Part shown: one piece after another, positions 44,523-53,783 of the stretch
Position numbering within the stretch: position 1 is the stretch's first letter
Layout: every line of letters starts with the position of its first letter
NCBI GenBank assembly: GCA_025499705.1
Contig: JAFMVE010000013.1
Span: 1 to 64,000, forward strand
Direction: 5' to 3'
Source of the DNA: Carboxylicivirga caseinilyticus
GTDB lineage: Bacteria; Bacteroidota; Bacteroidia; Bacteroidales; Marinilabiliaceae
DNA: 64,000 bases
Position numbers and translations under genes: made by a program
The notes under the pieces: generated by a model
Databases searched by the model: none
The model's input: the letters and a program-made list of their open reading frames with translations, nothing else
What the model was told of the DNA's origin: nothing

Positions 44523-47396
44523 TTAGGCTTCGGTTTCAATGTGAATATTTACCAGGGTTCCTTTTTGATTAGGATCGTGTTGTTTACGGTCGCTGACTTC
44601 AAAAGTAATTCCCTTTTGGTATTTCTGCATTAACAGTTCCATCCTTTTTTGGGTTAAATTAATTCCTTTTCCATTCGATTGAACTGATGAATTGGATTTA
44701 TTTAAACCTGCACCGTTATCGCAAATGCAGATCTTTAATTGATTCTGATTAAACTGTTTAATTGAAATTTCGATAATTCCTTTGTCTTTTAATTCAGCAA
44801 TGCCATGTATGATTGCATTTTCAACAAATGGCTGTATAAGCATCACTGGAATTTCGGTATTATAGGCATCAATGGCAGGATCAACATTAATATTGAATGT
44901 AAATTTATGACGAAGCTGCTCCAGTTCAAGGTATTTTTGAATAGTATCCAGTTCATTATTGAGCGAAGTATATTCCTCTTCCGCCTGATACAGAACTTTA
45001 CGCATTAATTTGGCAAAACTGGATAAAAACAGGTTGGCTTTTTTATTCTCATTCTGATTCACCAAAAACTGGATAGAGTTCATGGCGTTAAACAAGAAAT
45101 GAGGGTTAAGTTGAGAACGAACGGCACTTATTTGCCACTCCAGTTGCTGGCGTTGTAAAGCATCTTTCCGTTTGATATTTCGTGTAACCATAATGCTCAC
45201 AAATACAATTATTAGTATAACCAATAAAGCAACCAAAAGAACACTGTACAGTGTTCTTTTGGATATTGCTGCTTCATAGGTAGAGAAGTCGGTTTGTTGA
45301 ATGACTTTCTTTACTTCATTTAAAAAATATTCGAGTCCATCATCTGCTATTGCACCACTAAATATTATTACTCCATCCGGATTGACAAGAAAATAGGGTA
45401 AGCCATATTCCATATTAAATTGGTTTAGCTCATCAATATGCCAATCGGGATTCGAAACTAAAATGCCTTTAGGTTGGTGTTCTTTAATGTATTCGTTAAT
45501 CTTATTTTCATCGGGTGTTACAAATACTGTAATAAGTTCAAACTGCTTGCTATCCATTTCGGTTTTAAATTTTTGATAAGCCTCCATGGTTTTATCCCTA
45601 TCATTAAATTCAATATTTATAAATAATAGTTGCACATATTTTCCTCTTAAATCATTGGTTGAGATATGTTTGCCGTCAATAGTAGTAAAAGTAACTTCGG
45701 GTAATGATTGGTTTGGTCCAAGATTTACACGGTTAGTATGTAAATTATACAACAATTTGTAAAACTCCGATTGCCAATAATGTTTTTTGTATTCCTGAAA
45801 AAGATGATTGCCGATTTGTGTATCGTTGCTTTTAAGCGCTTGCCAAACAATATCGGTTTGAGCCATGTATTTAGCTTCGCCTGATAATAACATCTCAGCC
45901 AGATAGAATTCTTCCTGTTCGGGTATGACCATGTTTTGATTATGCCCTTTCATAATCAGTGCTTTTCTGTATAGATAGTCTTTAACAACTGTCCGATTGT
46001 AAAAAGAAGTGATACATGAGTGTATTGTTAAATCTACATCATTAAACAGCAGATCAAAAGAGGAAGCATTTACCTTACCATCATTGTGATAATAGTAATA
46101 GTGCATTAAATGAAACAAACTACCATAATAAATATCGGCTTCTAAATGTTGACTTGCCCAATCACTAATCAGCGCTTTAAATTTATTGATATAGGCAAAA
46201 TGTTCAATGTTTTTTTGTTCACATATTTGTTTAATTTTTTGTTCATCCCATTCCTTATCTATCTTCAAATCATGGTCTATTAAATATCTTTTTAGTTTGT
46301 TTTTTAAAGCTCCTTTTCCGGTAAAATAAATGCTATCATTATTGATGTTTATTGTAATACTATCACCAGGTTCCAATAGGAGATTACAAAAAGAAGAACC
46401 CATAGCCGGACCCTCTTTTAAAACTAAATTAAGAGCTAAGGGGCGCAACAGATCTTGAGTGGTCGAATAGGTCTTTCCTTTTTCCAGATCAATTCTCCAT
46501 TTAAAAAGGTCTCGCTCAAAAAAGTAGTTGTTAACCAAATAAGCATGTAATTCACTACCATTGTAATCATCTGCAACCTTGGCTATGAGTGTAACGCTTT
46601 TGTTTGGCGTATATGGTTGTATGGTAACAATTTGATTTATGTCATATGATTCAACATACATCTTTTGTGTTAAAGCAATACTGTAAGAAATTTCAGTTGA
46701 GAGTCCTGTTTTCGGGTTAACTATGAAAGTGCCTTCTATATTTTCTTTTTCCGGATAACTAATGTATGGGGTTGTCTCAATTTTCTTTGAGAGCAACACG
46801 CTGTCTGCTTCAAAAATATACTTAACCTTGTACTGGTTATTAGTTGTTGAGTTGTAATAGGCTAAATCATTGTTTTTGGCATCAGGCATATTCCAGCATG
46901 CAAAAACACTTTCAATCAACTTTTTTAACTTAATTTCATGCTGTTGATAATACATCGACAGCTGCATCTTCTTTAGTAGATCTTCTGCAGCAAAATCATC
47001 ACTTCGCTTATTAATAACCTCTCTCGGAAGCTGAAGATCAGATATTTTCCTATCCTTGCTTATCTGAAATGGAACAGGTATCTGTATTAATGGTGATTCA
47101 AACTCATTATAGCACCCAAACTGGGTATCAAGGTTCTGAGATGCACTGTTTGTTTTGTATCGATCGATTTCGACTTCCATTGAGTAAACATCTTTATTTA
47201 TGTCTATTACTTGAAAGGTTAACCAATAGATTTGCTCACTTTTATTATCATCGTTATTTGTGGTATTACATTGATACGAAAATGTATCTCCTTTTTTTAG
47301 TTTTAGGGGCGGTAGCTTTATGGGTTTTGCCTGAACACTTACAAACAGAGTTAGAAAACAAAGAAGTAAACTAGTTTTGAGAATTAGGTTTTTCAT
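44523..47396 (-). CDS. LytS-type histidine kinase with periplasmic thioredoxin-like domain
   Basis: About 957 residues. Signal peptide (to about 23, FVSVQA), a long unassigned periplasmic region (about 24-560), a TlpA-like thioredoxin fold (about 560-690: SLPEVTFTTIDGKHISTNDLRGKYVQLLFI, LPYFLVNPDGVIIFSG), one membrane helix (about 710-735), then His_kinase (QLNPHFLFNAMNSIQFL) and HATPase_c (DNGAGLN). The active-site CxxC of thioredoxins is missing (FINIEFNDRDKT), so that domain probably senses rather than reduces. ATG 47396 gives the natural signal peptide; 47405 is also possible. Confidence 0.88.
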   Translation of the reverse strand: MKNLILKTSLLLCFLTLFVSVQAKPIKLPPLKLKKGDTFSYQCNTTNNDDNKSEQIYWLTFQVIDINKDVYSMEVEIDRYKTNSASQNLDTQFGCYNEFESPLIQIPVPFQISKDRKISDLQLPREVINKRSDDFAAEDLLKKMQLSMYYQQHEIKLKKLIESVFACWNMPDAKNNDLAYYNSTTNNQYKVKYIFEADSVLLSKKIETTPYISYPEKENIEGTFIVNPKTGLSTEISYSIALTQKMYVESYDINQIVTIQPYTPNKSVTLIAKVADDYNGSELHAYLVNNYFFERDLFKWRIDLEKGKTYSTTQDLLRPLALNLVLKEGPAMGSSFCNLLLEPGDSITININNDSIYFTGKGALKNKLKRYLIDHDLKIDKEWDEQKIKQICEQKNIEHFAYINKFKALISDWASQHLEADIYYGSLFHLMHYYYYHNDGKVNASSFDLLFNDVDLTIHSCITSFYNRTVVKDYLYRKALIMKGHNQNMVIPEQEEFYLAEMLLSGEAKYMAQTDIVWQALKSNDTQIGNHLFQEYKKHYWQSEFYKLLYNLHTNRVNLGPNQSLPEVTFTTIDGKHISTNDLRGKYVQLLFINIEFNDRDKTMEAYQKFKTEMDSKQFELITVFVTPDENKINEYIKEHQPKGILVSNPDWHIDELNQFNMEYGLPYFLVNPDGVIIFSGAIADDGLEYFLNEVKKVIQQTDFSTYEAAISKRTLYSVLLVALLVILIIVFVSIMVTRNIKRKDALQRQQLEWQISAVRSQLNPHFLFNAMNSIQFLVNQNENKKANLFLSSFAKLMRKVLYQAEEEYTSLNNELDTIQKYLELEQLRHKFTFNINVDPAIDAYNTEIPVMLIQPFVENAIIHGIAELKDKGIIEISIKQFNQNQLKICICDNGAGLNKSNSSVQSNGKGINLTQKRMELLMQKYQKGITFEVSDRKQHDPNQKGTLVNIHIETEA

Positions 47397-47473
47397 AAGT
47401 AACAATTTTAATAAATATTTAGAATTATCACTTACGAAACTGCCTATTTCGCTACATTAAATAGGAGGTAAAC

Positions 47474-47505
47474 TAGAATTTGGTTGGGGTAGGTTAGAAT
47501 TTGGT
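47474..47505 (-). promoter_or_regulatory. direct-repeat pair, candidate LytTR binding site
   Basis: TAGAATTTGGT occurs at 47474-47484 and 47495-47505 on the plus strand, 21 bases start to start, i.e. two helical turns. That is the geometry LytTR regulators use. It lies about 80 bases upstream of the kinase start, suggesting autoregulation. Confidence 0.5.
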
Positions 47506-47550
47506 GTTTTTAATTGCTTAAAGACATCTGAGTGGCTATTTGTAAAAAGT

Positions 47551-47850
47551 TTAGCTTTTCATTTTATCGGGATCTTGTCTTGTATCGAAAATATCGGTAA
47601 TGTAGATATATTCACCAATAACTCTATAAATAATTTTATAATTCCCATCGATTATTCGTCGATGACCAAGAGAAAGATGTTTGAGGTATGGTTCTTCTGC
47701 TCCTTGCAGAGGTTGTTTAAGAAGTGTGTCAGCTGCATCAAGAATGCGGTTACGTATTAAAGACAATTTTTTACGTGATACTTTAGATGCCATAAAGTAA
47801 AGTATATCTTCCAAGCTGTTTAAAGCTTGTTCGGTATATACAAGCTTCAT
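47551..47850 (-). CDS. ParE/RelE-superfamily toxin
   Basis: 99 residues with the family pattern: EQALNSLEDILYFMASKVSRKK, LGHRRIIDGNYKIIYRVIGEYIYITDIFDTRQDP. Closest in look to ParE-type plasmid stabilisation toxins, which block DNA gyrase, but RelE-type RNase activity cannot be ruled out. Two bases after the antitoxin gene, same strand. Confidence 0.86.
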   Translation of the reverse strand: MKLVYTEQALNSLEDILYFMASKVSRKKLSLIRNRILDAADTLLKQPLQGAEEPYLKHLSLGHRRIIDGNYKIIYRVIGEYIYITDIFDTRQDPDKMKS

Positions 47851-47852
47851 AA

Positions 47853-48062
47853 TTAAAAGAAACCAGAGGTTCGATCTTCAAGCTCAGAGCGTGAATATAT
47901 TTTACCTTCAGAAATATCTTTCTCGGATTTTTTAGCTCTGGCAGATAATTTTTCTTTTAATATTTCTGATTTTTGAAGTATTTCATAAAACTCATTTATT
48001 ATGTTTTCGTCTGCCTGATTCAAATACTTTTGAATAAAATCTCTTTTCTTAGTAATATCCAT
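47853..48062 (-). CDS. antitoxin of the ParE/RelE-type toxin
   Basis: 69 residues (MDITKKRDFIQKYLNQADEN...), helical and highly charged, followed immediately by the toxin gene. The order and size fit an antitoxin; I do not recognise the DNA-binding family. ATG 48062 is preferred to 48089, which adds nine residues lacking conserved look. Confidence 0.7.
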   Translation of the reverse strand: MDITKKRDFIQKYLNQADENIINEFYEILQKSEILKEKLSARAKKSEKDISEGKIYSRSELEDRTSGFF

Positions 48063-48146
48063 AGTATTAATAGTTTGATTGTTATACAAATTTAACGATT
48101 AAGATCGAGTATACAATCTGATTAAGTAGTTCAATTCTTTTCAATA

Positions 48147-49016
48147 TTACTCCCTTACCACTTTAAAACCCAATGCCCGGTTGAGTTTGCCCGAAATTAA
48201 ACCCTCTTTATCAATTTCAATATTGCTGAAACCCATTTTTATAAAGAGTGGTTGAAGCTCGTCAAACAATGATAAGAGTTTCTCCACCTCTTCGGGTTGA
48301 ACTTCCAGTTTGGCAACTCCATTGTAATAGCGAACCCTACAATCAGCAAAACCATAAGAGTTTAACAGGTTTTCGCCTTCTTCCACCATATTCAGTTTTT
48401 TAATAGTGATGGCAGTTCCATACGGAAAACGGCTACTCAAACATGGAGAGGCTGGTTTATCCCAGATTTTCAACTGGTAATGTCGGGCAATTTCTCTGAT
48501 GGTGTCTTTATTGATGTTGCAATCCATTAAGGGACTCAGTGCATTGTTTTCTTTTGCTGCTTCCAGTCCCGGGCGGTAATCTCCTTTGTCATCAGCATTG
48601 TTTCCGTTAACCATGGTAAAGGAAGGATATTTTTCATTCCGCAATTGAATCATGGCCTCGTATAAAAAGCTTTTACAGTAATAGCATCGATTATCCGGAT
48701 TGGCTGCATAATTAGTATCTACTATAGGGTCGGATTCCAGAATATGATATTCTATATCATACAACTTACAAAATTCAATGGCTTCCTGTAAGTCTTTTCG
48801 CTTCAGACTGGTTGAGTCGGAAATGACAGCCAATACATCTTCCTTATTTTTAAATAATCGTGCCAGATAAGCCGCTAAACTGGAATCAACGCCTCCTGAT
48901 AAAGCAATCATTATCTGTTGATGGTTTTCAAACCATTTCTGTAGTTCCGAAATTGAATTAGCAATCATATCTGTTACACTTTTTTTAAATAAGGTTCGAT
49001 ATTGAAGTTTGTTCAA
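48147..49016 (-). CDS. larE: LarE-type ATP-dependent sulfur transferase
   Basis: 289 residues (or 273 from ATG 48968). PP-loop ATPase motif SGGVDSS (40-46) and PASPCLSSRFPYG with Cys192, the position of the sacrificial Cys of LarE. It also has CYYC (C111, C114), giving the three-Cys set thought to bind a [4Fe-4S] cluster in the non-sacrificial LarE type. LarE sulfurates the pyridinium precursor of the nickel-pincer cofactor; larB and larC are not in the window. Transcribed divergently from hydG. Confidence 0.88.
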   Translation of the reverse strand: MNKLQYRTLFKKSVTDMIANSISELQKWFENHQQIMIALSGGVDSSLAAYLARLFKNKEDVLAVISDSTSLKRKDLQEAIEFCKLYDIEYHILESDPIVDTNYAANPDNRCYYCKSFLYEAMIQLRNEKYPSFTMVNGNNADDKGDYRPGLEAAKENNALSPLMDCNINKDTIREIARHYQLKIWDKPASPCLSSRFPYGTAITIKKLNMVEEGENLLNSYGFADCRVRYYNGVAKLEVQPEEVEKLLSLFDELQPLFIKMGFSNIEIDKEGLISGKLNRALGFKVVRE

Positions 49017-49086
49017 AGATGTGATAAATCTCCTGTTTTATATCCATATAAATGAAGAAATTTATCCCTATTAATTAGGTAGTTTA

Positions 49087-49118
49087 TTGCTTGAATTAGC
49101 AGAATAATCCTAAATTTA
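49087..49118 (+). promoter_or_regulatory. candidate hydG promoter
   Basis: TTG (49087-49089), 21 bases, TAAATTTA (49111-49118), one base off TAnnTTTG. Initiation near 49124 leaves a 36-base leader. Confidence 0.5.
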
Positions 49119-49159
49119 CAGAGCTATTCAGGCAAAATTTTTTCTTTAAAAACAGCATC

Positions 49160-50593
49160 ATGTCCATAATATATCATCCTCAACAATATGCTCTTGCAGA
49201 CCGACCAATGGAAAATTTCATCGATGCAGATGAGATATGGAGTTACATTTCGAAGAATGAAAATCCAACCATGGAGCAGGTTGAGGCTGTTATTGGCCGA
49301 TCGTTGCAGAAAAACAGATTGACGCTTGAAGAAACGGCCATTTTGGTGAATGCCAGAGAGCCTGAAATGATCGAACGCATTAAAGCTGCAGCCCGTGAAT
49401 TGAAAGAAAGGGTATATGGTAAGCGTATTGTGCTGTTCGCCCCTTTGTACATTGGTAATTTATGTATTAACGATTGTACATACTGTGGTTTCCGAACCTC
49501 CAATAAAAAACAGGAACGCATGACACTGACCAATCAGGATTTGATCGATCAGGTCACAGCCCTGGAGGATCATGGTCATAAACGGTTGATTCTGGTTTAT
49601 GGCGAGCATCCGAAATATAATGCTGGGTTTATTGCAGATACAGTAAAGACGGTATATAGTGTAAAGCATAAAAATGGTGAAATTCGAAGGGTTAATATCA
49701 ATGCTGCACCATTGGATATTGAAGGTTTCAAAACCGTGAAAGAGGCTGGTATTGGAACCTATCAGATTTTTCAGGAGACATATCACAAAGAAACCTATGA
49801 GAAGGTACATAAATCAGGAACCAAGAAACACTACGATTGGCGAATAACAGGTCTTGACAGAGCTCAGGAGGCTGGTATTGATGATGTGGGTATTGGTGCT
49901 TTACTGGGTTTGTACGACTGGCGCTTTGAAGTATTGAGTTTGCTGCGTCATGTAAATCATTTTGAGGCCGTTTATAATGTTGGACCACATACGATCTCTT
50001 TTCCACGTATTAAATCGGCTTCGGGCTTTGAAGTGGATAAAAAATACGATGTGAGTGATGAGGATTTTACCCGACTGGTAGCCATTCTGCGATTGGCTGT
50101 GCCTTATACCGGATTGATTCTAACAGCCCGGGAACCCGGACATATTCGCGATGAGATTATGGAGTTTGGTGTTTCGCAAATTGATGGCGGTACCAATATT
50201 GAGATGAAAGGCTACACCAACAAAAAAGATCAACAGGATCTGGATCTGGAGCAGTTTGAAATTGGCGATAACCGATCATTGAATGAAATAATGGAAGATC
50301 TGGTGGGCAAGGGATATATACCTTCTTTTTGTACAGCCTGCTATCGGTTAAAAAGAACCGGTGAACACTTTATGGAATTTTCGGTACCGGGTTTTATCAA
50401 ACGATTCTGCCAACCCAATGCCATGCTTACCTTAGCTGAGTATCTAGAAGATTATGCACCTTCAGAAACCAAAGAAAAGGGTTATCAGTTGATTGAAGAT
50501 AATCTAACATCCTATGAAGATGAGCAGTTTAAAGATAAATTAGTTGATCGCCTGGAAAGAATCAAAAAAGGAGAGAGGGATTTGTATTTTTAG
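49160..50593 (+). CDS. hydG: [FeFe]-hydrogenase maturase HydG (radical SAM)
   Basis: 477 residues. Cleaves tyrosine to supply CO and cyanide as an Fe synthon for the H-cluster. Radical SAM motif CINDCTYC (C102, C106, C109: CxxxCxxC), TIM-barrel region, and the HydG-specific C-terminal auxiliary cluster CX2CX22C (C391, C394, C417). Full length. The partner maturases hydE and hydF are not in the window, so they lie elsewhere. Confidence 0.96.
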   Translation: MSIIYHPQQYALADRPMENFIDADEIWSYISKNENPTMEQVEAVIGRSLQKNRLTLEETAILVNAREPEMIERIKAAARELKERVYGKRIVLFAPLYIGNLCINDCTYCGFRTSNKKQERMTLTNQDLIDQVTALEDHGHKRLILVYGEHPKYNAGFIADTVKTVYSVKHKNGEIRRVNINAAPLDIEGFKTVKEAGIGTYQIFQETYHKETYEKVHKSGTKKHYDWRITGLDRAQEAGIDDVGIGALLGLYDWRFEVLSLLRHVNHFEAVYNVGPHTISFPRIKSASGFEVDKKYDVSDEDFTRLVAILRLAVPYTGLILTAREPGHIRDEIMEFGVSQIDGGTNIEMKGYTNKKDQQDLDLEQFEIGDNRSLNEIMEDLVGKGYIPSFCTACYRLKRTGEHFMEFSVPGFIKRFCQPNAMLTLAEYLEDYAPSETKEKGYQLIEDNLTSYEDEQFKDKLVDRLERIKKGERDLYF

Positions 50594-50738
50594 TGATTAG
50601 TCAGTAGTCTATAGTTTTTAGTCTGCAGTCCTTTAGGGATTTGATTGTTGAGATTTTGAATATTGTGCATTAATCTTCAATTCAACACTTTAATACATTA
50701 CCAATTTGAACAAATAAGCCTGGATAGACATTTCTGCT

Positions 50739-50895
50739 AGTCCCGAAGGGACGTTTGTGCCAGCATTGAACATGATAGTTATGTTCTTTTTAACAATTAT
50801 ATGACAGTCCCGGAGGGACGCCTGTACCAGCATAGTACGTGAGTGCTATGTGTATTTAACGAAGATGCTCATCAAAGCCCGGAGGGCTGTCTGTA
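50739..50895. repeat. multi-hairpin repeat, copy 1
   Basis: Five small hairpins in a row: GTCCC-GAA-GGGAC (50740-50752), GAACAT/ATGTTC (50768-50786) with a T run, GTCCC-GGA-GGGAC (50807-50819), CATAGTAC/GTGCTATG (about 50832-50851; one wobble), AGCCC-GGA-GGGCT (50876-50888). Confidence 0.75.
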
Positions 50896-51004
50896 TATGA
50901 TGTTGGATTGATAGATTATAATTTTCGATTCATTAAATTAACAATCAAATACTTCAATCCATCAGCAATTCGACAAAAATATGTGTTGAAAGAATATGCT
51001 TAAT

Positions 51005-51162
51005 AGTCCCGTCAGGGACGTTTGTGAGAGCATTGAACATGATAGTTATGTTCTTTTTAACAATTGTATGACAGTCCCGGAGGGACGCCTGTACCAGCAT
51101 AGTACGTGAGTGCTATGTGTATTTAACGAAGCTGTTCATCAAAGCCCGAAGGGCTGTCTGTA
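51005..51162. repeat. multi-hairpin repeat, copy 2
   Basis: Nearly identical to copy 1, 266 bases on. Hairpins GTCCC-GTCA-GGGAC (51006-51019), GTCCC-GGA-GGGAC (51074-51086) and AGCCC-GAA-GGGCT (51143-51155) are kept; changes fall in loops more than in stems. Confidence 0.75.
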
Positions 51163-51232
51163 AATAATGTTGAATTGTTAGCGGCATAATATTCAACTCT
51201 TCAAATTAACAACTCAACACAATTAAACACCT

Positions 51233-53683
51233 TTAAAACTCCACCGCCAGCTTTAAATTAATTCGTCTCGATGTCAGATAATTTGGAACCGCATACTGGC
51301 GATTAAAAACATCGTTAACCCAAGTGTAAGAAATAGTGTTGTTAATGTTAAACAGGTTAAATATTTCAACACTTAACCATGCATTCTTAATCGTTTTGCT
51401 TCGAGTCATATTGTGATAAATATTCATCAGATCTTTCGAAAATCCAATATCAACACGTCGATAGCTGGGCATTCGTTGTGTGGCCTTGTATCTTTCTGAT
51501 TGCGGCGGTCCGAATGGTAATCCGGTTCCATATAAAACACTCAGCTGAACCGTAAAGGTTGGGTTGTTAGGCAAATAATCCTGAAAAAACAACGAAAAAT
51601 TCACTCTCTGGTCAGACGGGCGAGGTATATAACCAGGATAAACAACCTGTTCTAAACCATTCTCATCTGTCACGGTATATGAATCATCCAGAATATCTTC
51701 TTCTGTTTTCATAATTGACAGGTTAGCCCACGATTCAATACCTTTTACAAACTCGCCATTAATTTTGAAATCAAGTCCTGTTGCATAGCCTTGTGCATTA
51801 TTTTCACCTGCATATCTTATTCTTACGTTATCAATCTGATAAGGATTAATGTCAGTCAAATGCTTGTAATAGGCTTCTGTTGTAAAAGTAAAAGAGCGCT
51901 CCTTTACATCAAAAATCTTATCATATCCGGCTACAAACTGCACCGATTTCTGCGACTTGATATCATAATTCAATTCACCCTTAGGTGTTCGTATTTCGCG
52001 ATAAAAAGGCGATTGATAATATATTCCGGTAGCAAAGCGATAACGTGTTTTATTGTTTTCGGCAGGATGATATAAAGTGTTCAACCGTGGACTAAAAATC
52101 AATTCGTTGTTAAAATCCCAGTAACTGGCTCGTATTCCGGCATTAATAATAAAAATTCCACGGTTGGTTTCCAGTTTAAATTCATCCTGAAGATAGCCTG
52201 TAACCCGGTTCGAGTTTGTTTCAAGATTTGAGTTTAGCGCATATTTTAAAATAAGCTCAGTATTGGTAACAGGAATCGAGTAACCAGCTGAGTCGCGCAT
52301 TTCCCATTCATTGATACGGTCTTTGAAACGTTCGTGCTGATACTTTGCTTCCCATGATAATAAGTGATTGTCCAATTGGTGTTTGCCTTGTACAGCAATG
52401 TTTTGAATAAGACCAAATAAATCGTTTCGGGCATGTTCAATGTTGGTTCCTATTCCAATATTTTCAGCTGGATCAGTTATGGCCGGAGTGGATCCGTCTG
52501 TTGATTCGAGATCCTGTAACCAATATTGCCCCATAATATCATAGGTTTCCTCTTCATAGGTTCTGTAACCCATGGCAGTAACCTTCAGTTGGTTGTATGC
52601 GTCAGGATTGTATTTAAAAGTGATGGCTCCTAATCCGGTTTGGAAATTATCGTGTTCCTGTCCTTCAAAATATATTCTTAAACTTTTTGCTTCATTGATG
52701 GTACCAAAAACGGTATTTCTGTCAACAGGCATAAAATCATATGCGTTGAACGAATAGTAACCCAAAGCTTCCAGTTTAATTTTATCACTTAACCGATAAG
52801 TAATAAATGTTTGGGCATCAAAAAATGTAGGATTATAATCACCACTTACATCCAGGGTGCCAAGCAGGTATTTATTGGTTTTGTAACGTACACCGGCTAT
52901 AGCAGTTAATTTATTGTCTTTGGAGCTGCCTTCTATATGGCCCGATGCGCCTAATAAACTGGCAGACAGGCTTCCCTTTAGTTCTTTGGGTTGTTTGTAC
53001 TGAACATCCAGCACCGAAGACATCTTATCTCCGTATTGAGCTTCGAAGCCTCCCGGTGAGAATTTTAATGACGAAATCAGTTTGGGATTGACAAAACTCA
53101 AACCTTCCTGTTGGCCGGAACGAATCAAAAAGGGGCGATAGATTTCTATATCATTGACATAAACCAGATTTTCGTCGTAGTTACCACCTCGTACCCGGTA
53201 TTGCGAGCTTAATTCATTATTGGAAGAAACACCAATCTGACTTTTTACCAAGCCTTCAATACCTCCTCCAGATGCATCCGGTAAACGGTCAATTAACTTT
53301 GGGTCTATTTTAGTAAACGATTGATCTTTAATGTTACCTTCTACTTCAACCTGACCAATTTCTTCGGTTTTTGATTCGAGTGTTATTTTAAGATTATTCA
53401 GATCTTCAGCCCTTTTTACTTCCATCTCCAGTTCTGCAAAACCAATGGAAGAAATCTTCAGAACAAAGGGAGGCTGAGTGAGAGTGGAAAACGAAAAATT
53501 ACCTGTCTCATCACTTACGCTTCCTTCGTTTGTTTTGGTTATAACAATATTGGCAAATGGAATAGGCGAACCTGTTGAATCAACAATGTTACCTTTGATT
53601 TCAATTTGCTTTTGCTGGGCAATTATTTGATGACTTACAAAGAGTTGTAAGATAATAGATATTAACAGTAGACGATTTTTCAT
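51233..53683 (-). CDS. TonB-dependent outer-membrane receptor
   Basis: 816 residues: signal peptide (to about 22), carboxypeptidase-regulatory-like domain (about 24-110, KGNIVDSTGSPIPFANIVI), plug domain (about 120-235, RVRGGNYDENLVYVNDIEIYRP and GGFEAQYGDKMSSV) and a beta-barrel ending in Phe (LKLAVEF). Energised by TonB, it imports a ligand that cannot be inferred. No SusD-like partner, so it is not a typical polysaccharide-use pair. Confidence 0.92.
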   Translation of the reverse strand: MKNRLLLISIILQLFVSHQIIAQQKQIEIKGNIVDSTGSPIPFANIVITKTNEGSVSDETGNFSFSTLTQPPFVLKISSIGFAELEMEVKRAEDLNNLKITLESKTEEIGQVEVEGNIKDQSFTKIDPKLIDRLPDASGGGIEGLVKSQIGVSSNNELSSQYRVRGGNYDENLVYVNDIEIYRPFLIRSGQQEGLSFVNPKLISSLKFSPGGFEAQYGDKMSSVLDVQYKQPKELKGSLSASLLGASGHIEGSSKDNKLTAIAGVRYKTNKYLLGTLDVSGDYNPTFFDAQTFITYRLSDKIKLEALGYYSFNAYDFMPVDRNTVFGTINEAKSLRIYFEGQEHDNFQTGLGAITFKYNPDAYNQLKVTAMGYRTYEEETYDIMGQYWLQDLESTDGSTPAITDPAENIGIGTNIEHARNDLFGLIQNIAVQGKHQLDNHLLSWEAKYQHERFKDRINEWEMRDSAGYSIPVTNTELILKYALNSNLETNSNRVTGYLQDEFKLETNRGIFIINAGIRASYWDFNNELIFSPRLNTLYHPAENNKTRYRFATGIYYQSPFYREIRTPKGELNYDIKSQKSVQFVAGYDKIFDVKERSFTFTTEAYYKHLTDINPYQIDNVRIRYAGENNAQGYATGLDFKINGEFVKGIESWANLSIMKTEEDILDDSYTVTDENGLEQVVYPGYIPRPSDQRVNFSLFFQDYLPNNPTFTVQLSVLYGTGLPFGPPQSERYKATQRMPSYRRVDIGFSKDLMNIYHNMTRSKTIKNAWLSVEIFNLFNINNTISYTWVNDVFNRQYAVPNYLTSRRINLKLAVEF

Positions 53684-53742
53684 TGCTGTAAAAATAGGAA
53701 GTTAATCCATATAAAAAAAGCAACGTTTGAAGGTAAATTGTA

Positions 53743-53776
53743 TTGCTTAAAACGAGGAGTTTAGGGTAATTTTTTG
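53743..53776 (+). promoter_or_regulatory. candidate promoter of the VbhA-like gene
   Basis: TTG (53743-53745), 21 bases, TAATTTTTTG (53767-53776), a stretched TAnnTTTG. Initiation would fall almost at ATG 53784, so translation may begin at ATG 53790 or 53805. Confidence 0.35.
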
Positions 53777-53783
53777 TAATTTT

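Larger units (their letters stand above)
50594..51232. other. gene-free region dominated by duplicated hairpin repeats
   Basis: No ORF. The left part has low-complexity AGTCTGCAGTC-like sequence (50594-50640); the rest holds two copies of a roughly 157-base element (50739-50895 and 51005-51162). The TonB receptor gene ends just to the right on the minus strand. Confidence 0.7.

Noticed and set aside
50594-50640. Possible small RNA or attachment site after hydG
   Set aside because: AGTCTGCAGTC-like words are low-complexity spacer sequence seen also near 63550; no structure or duplicated core supports either.
50739-51162. CRISPR array
   Set aside because: Only two long copies 266 bases apart with internal hairpins, no regular short repeats and no cas genes.
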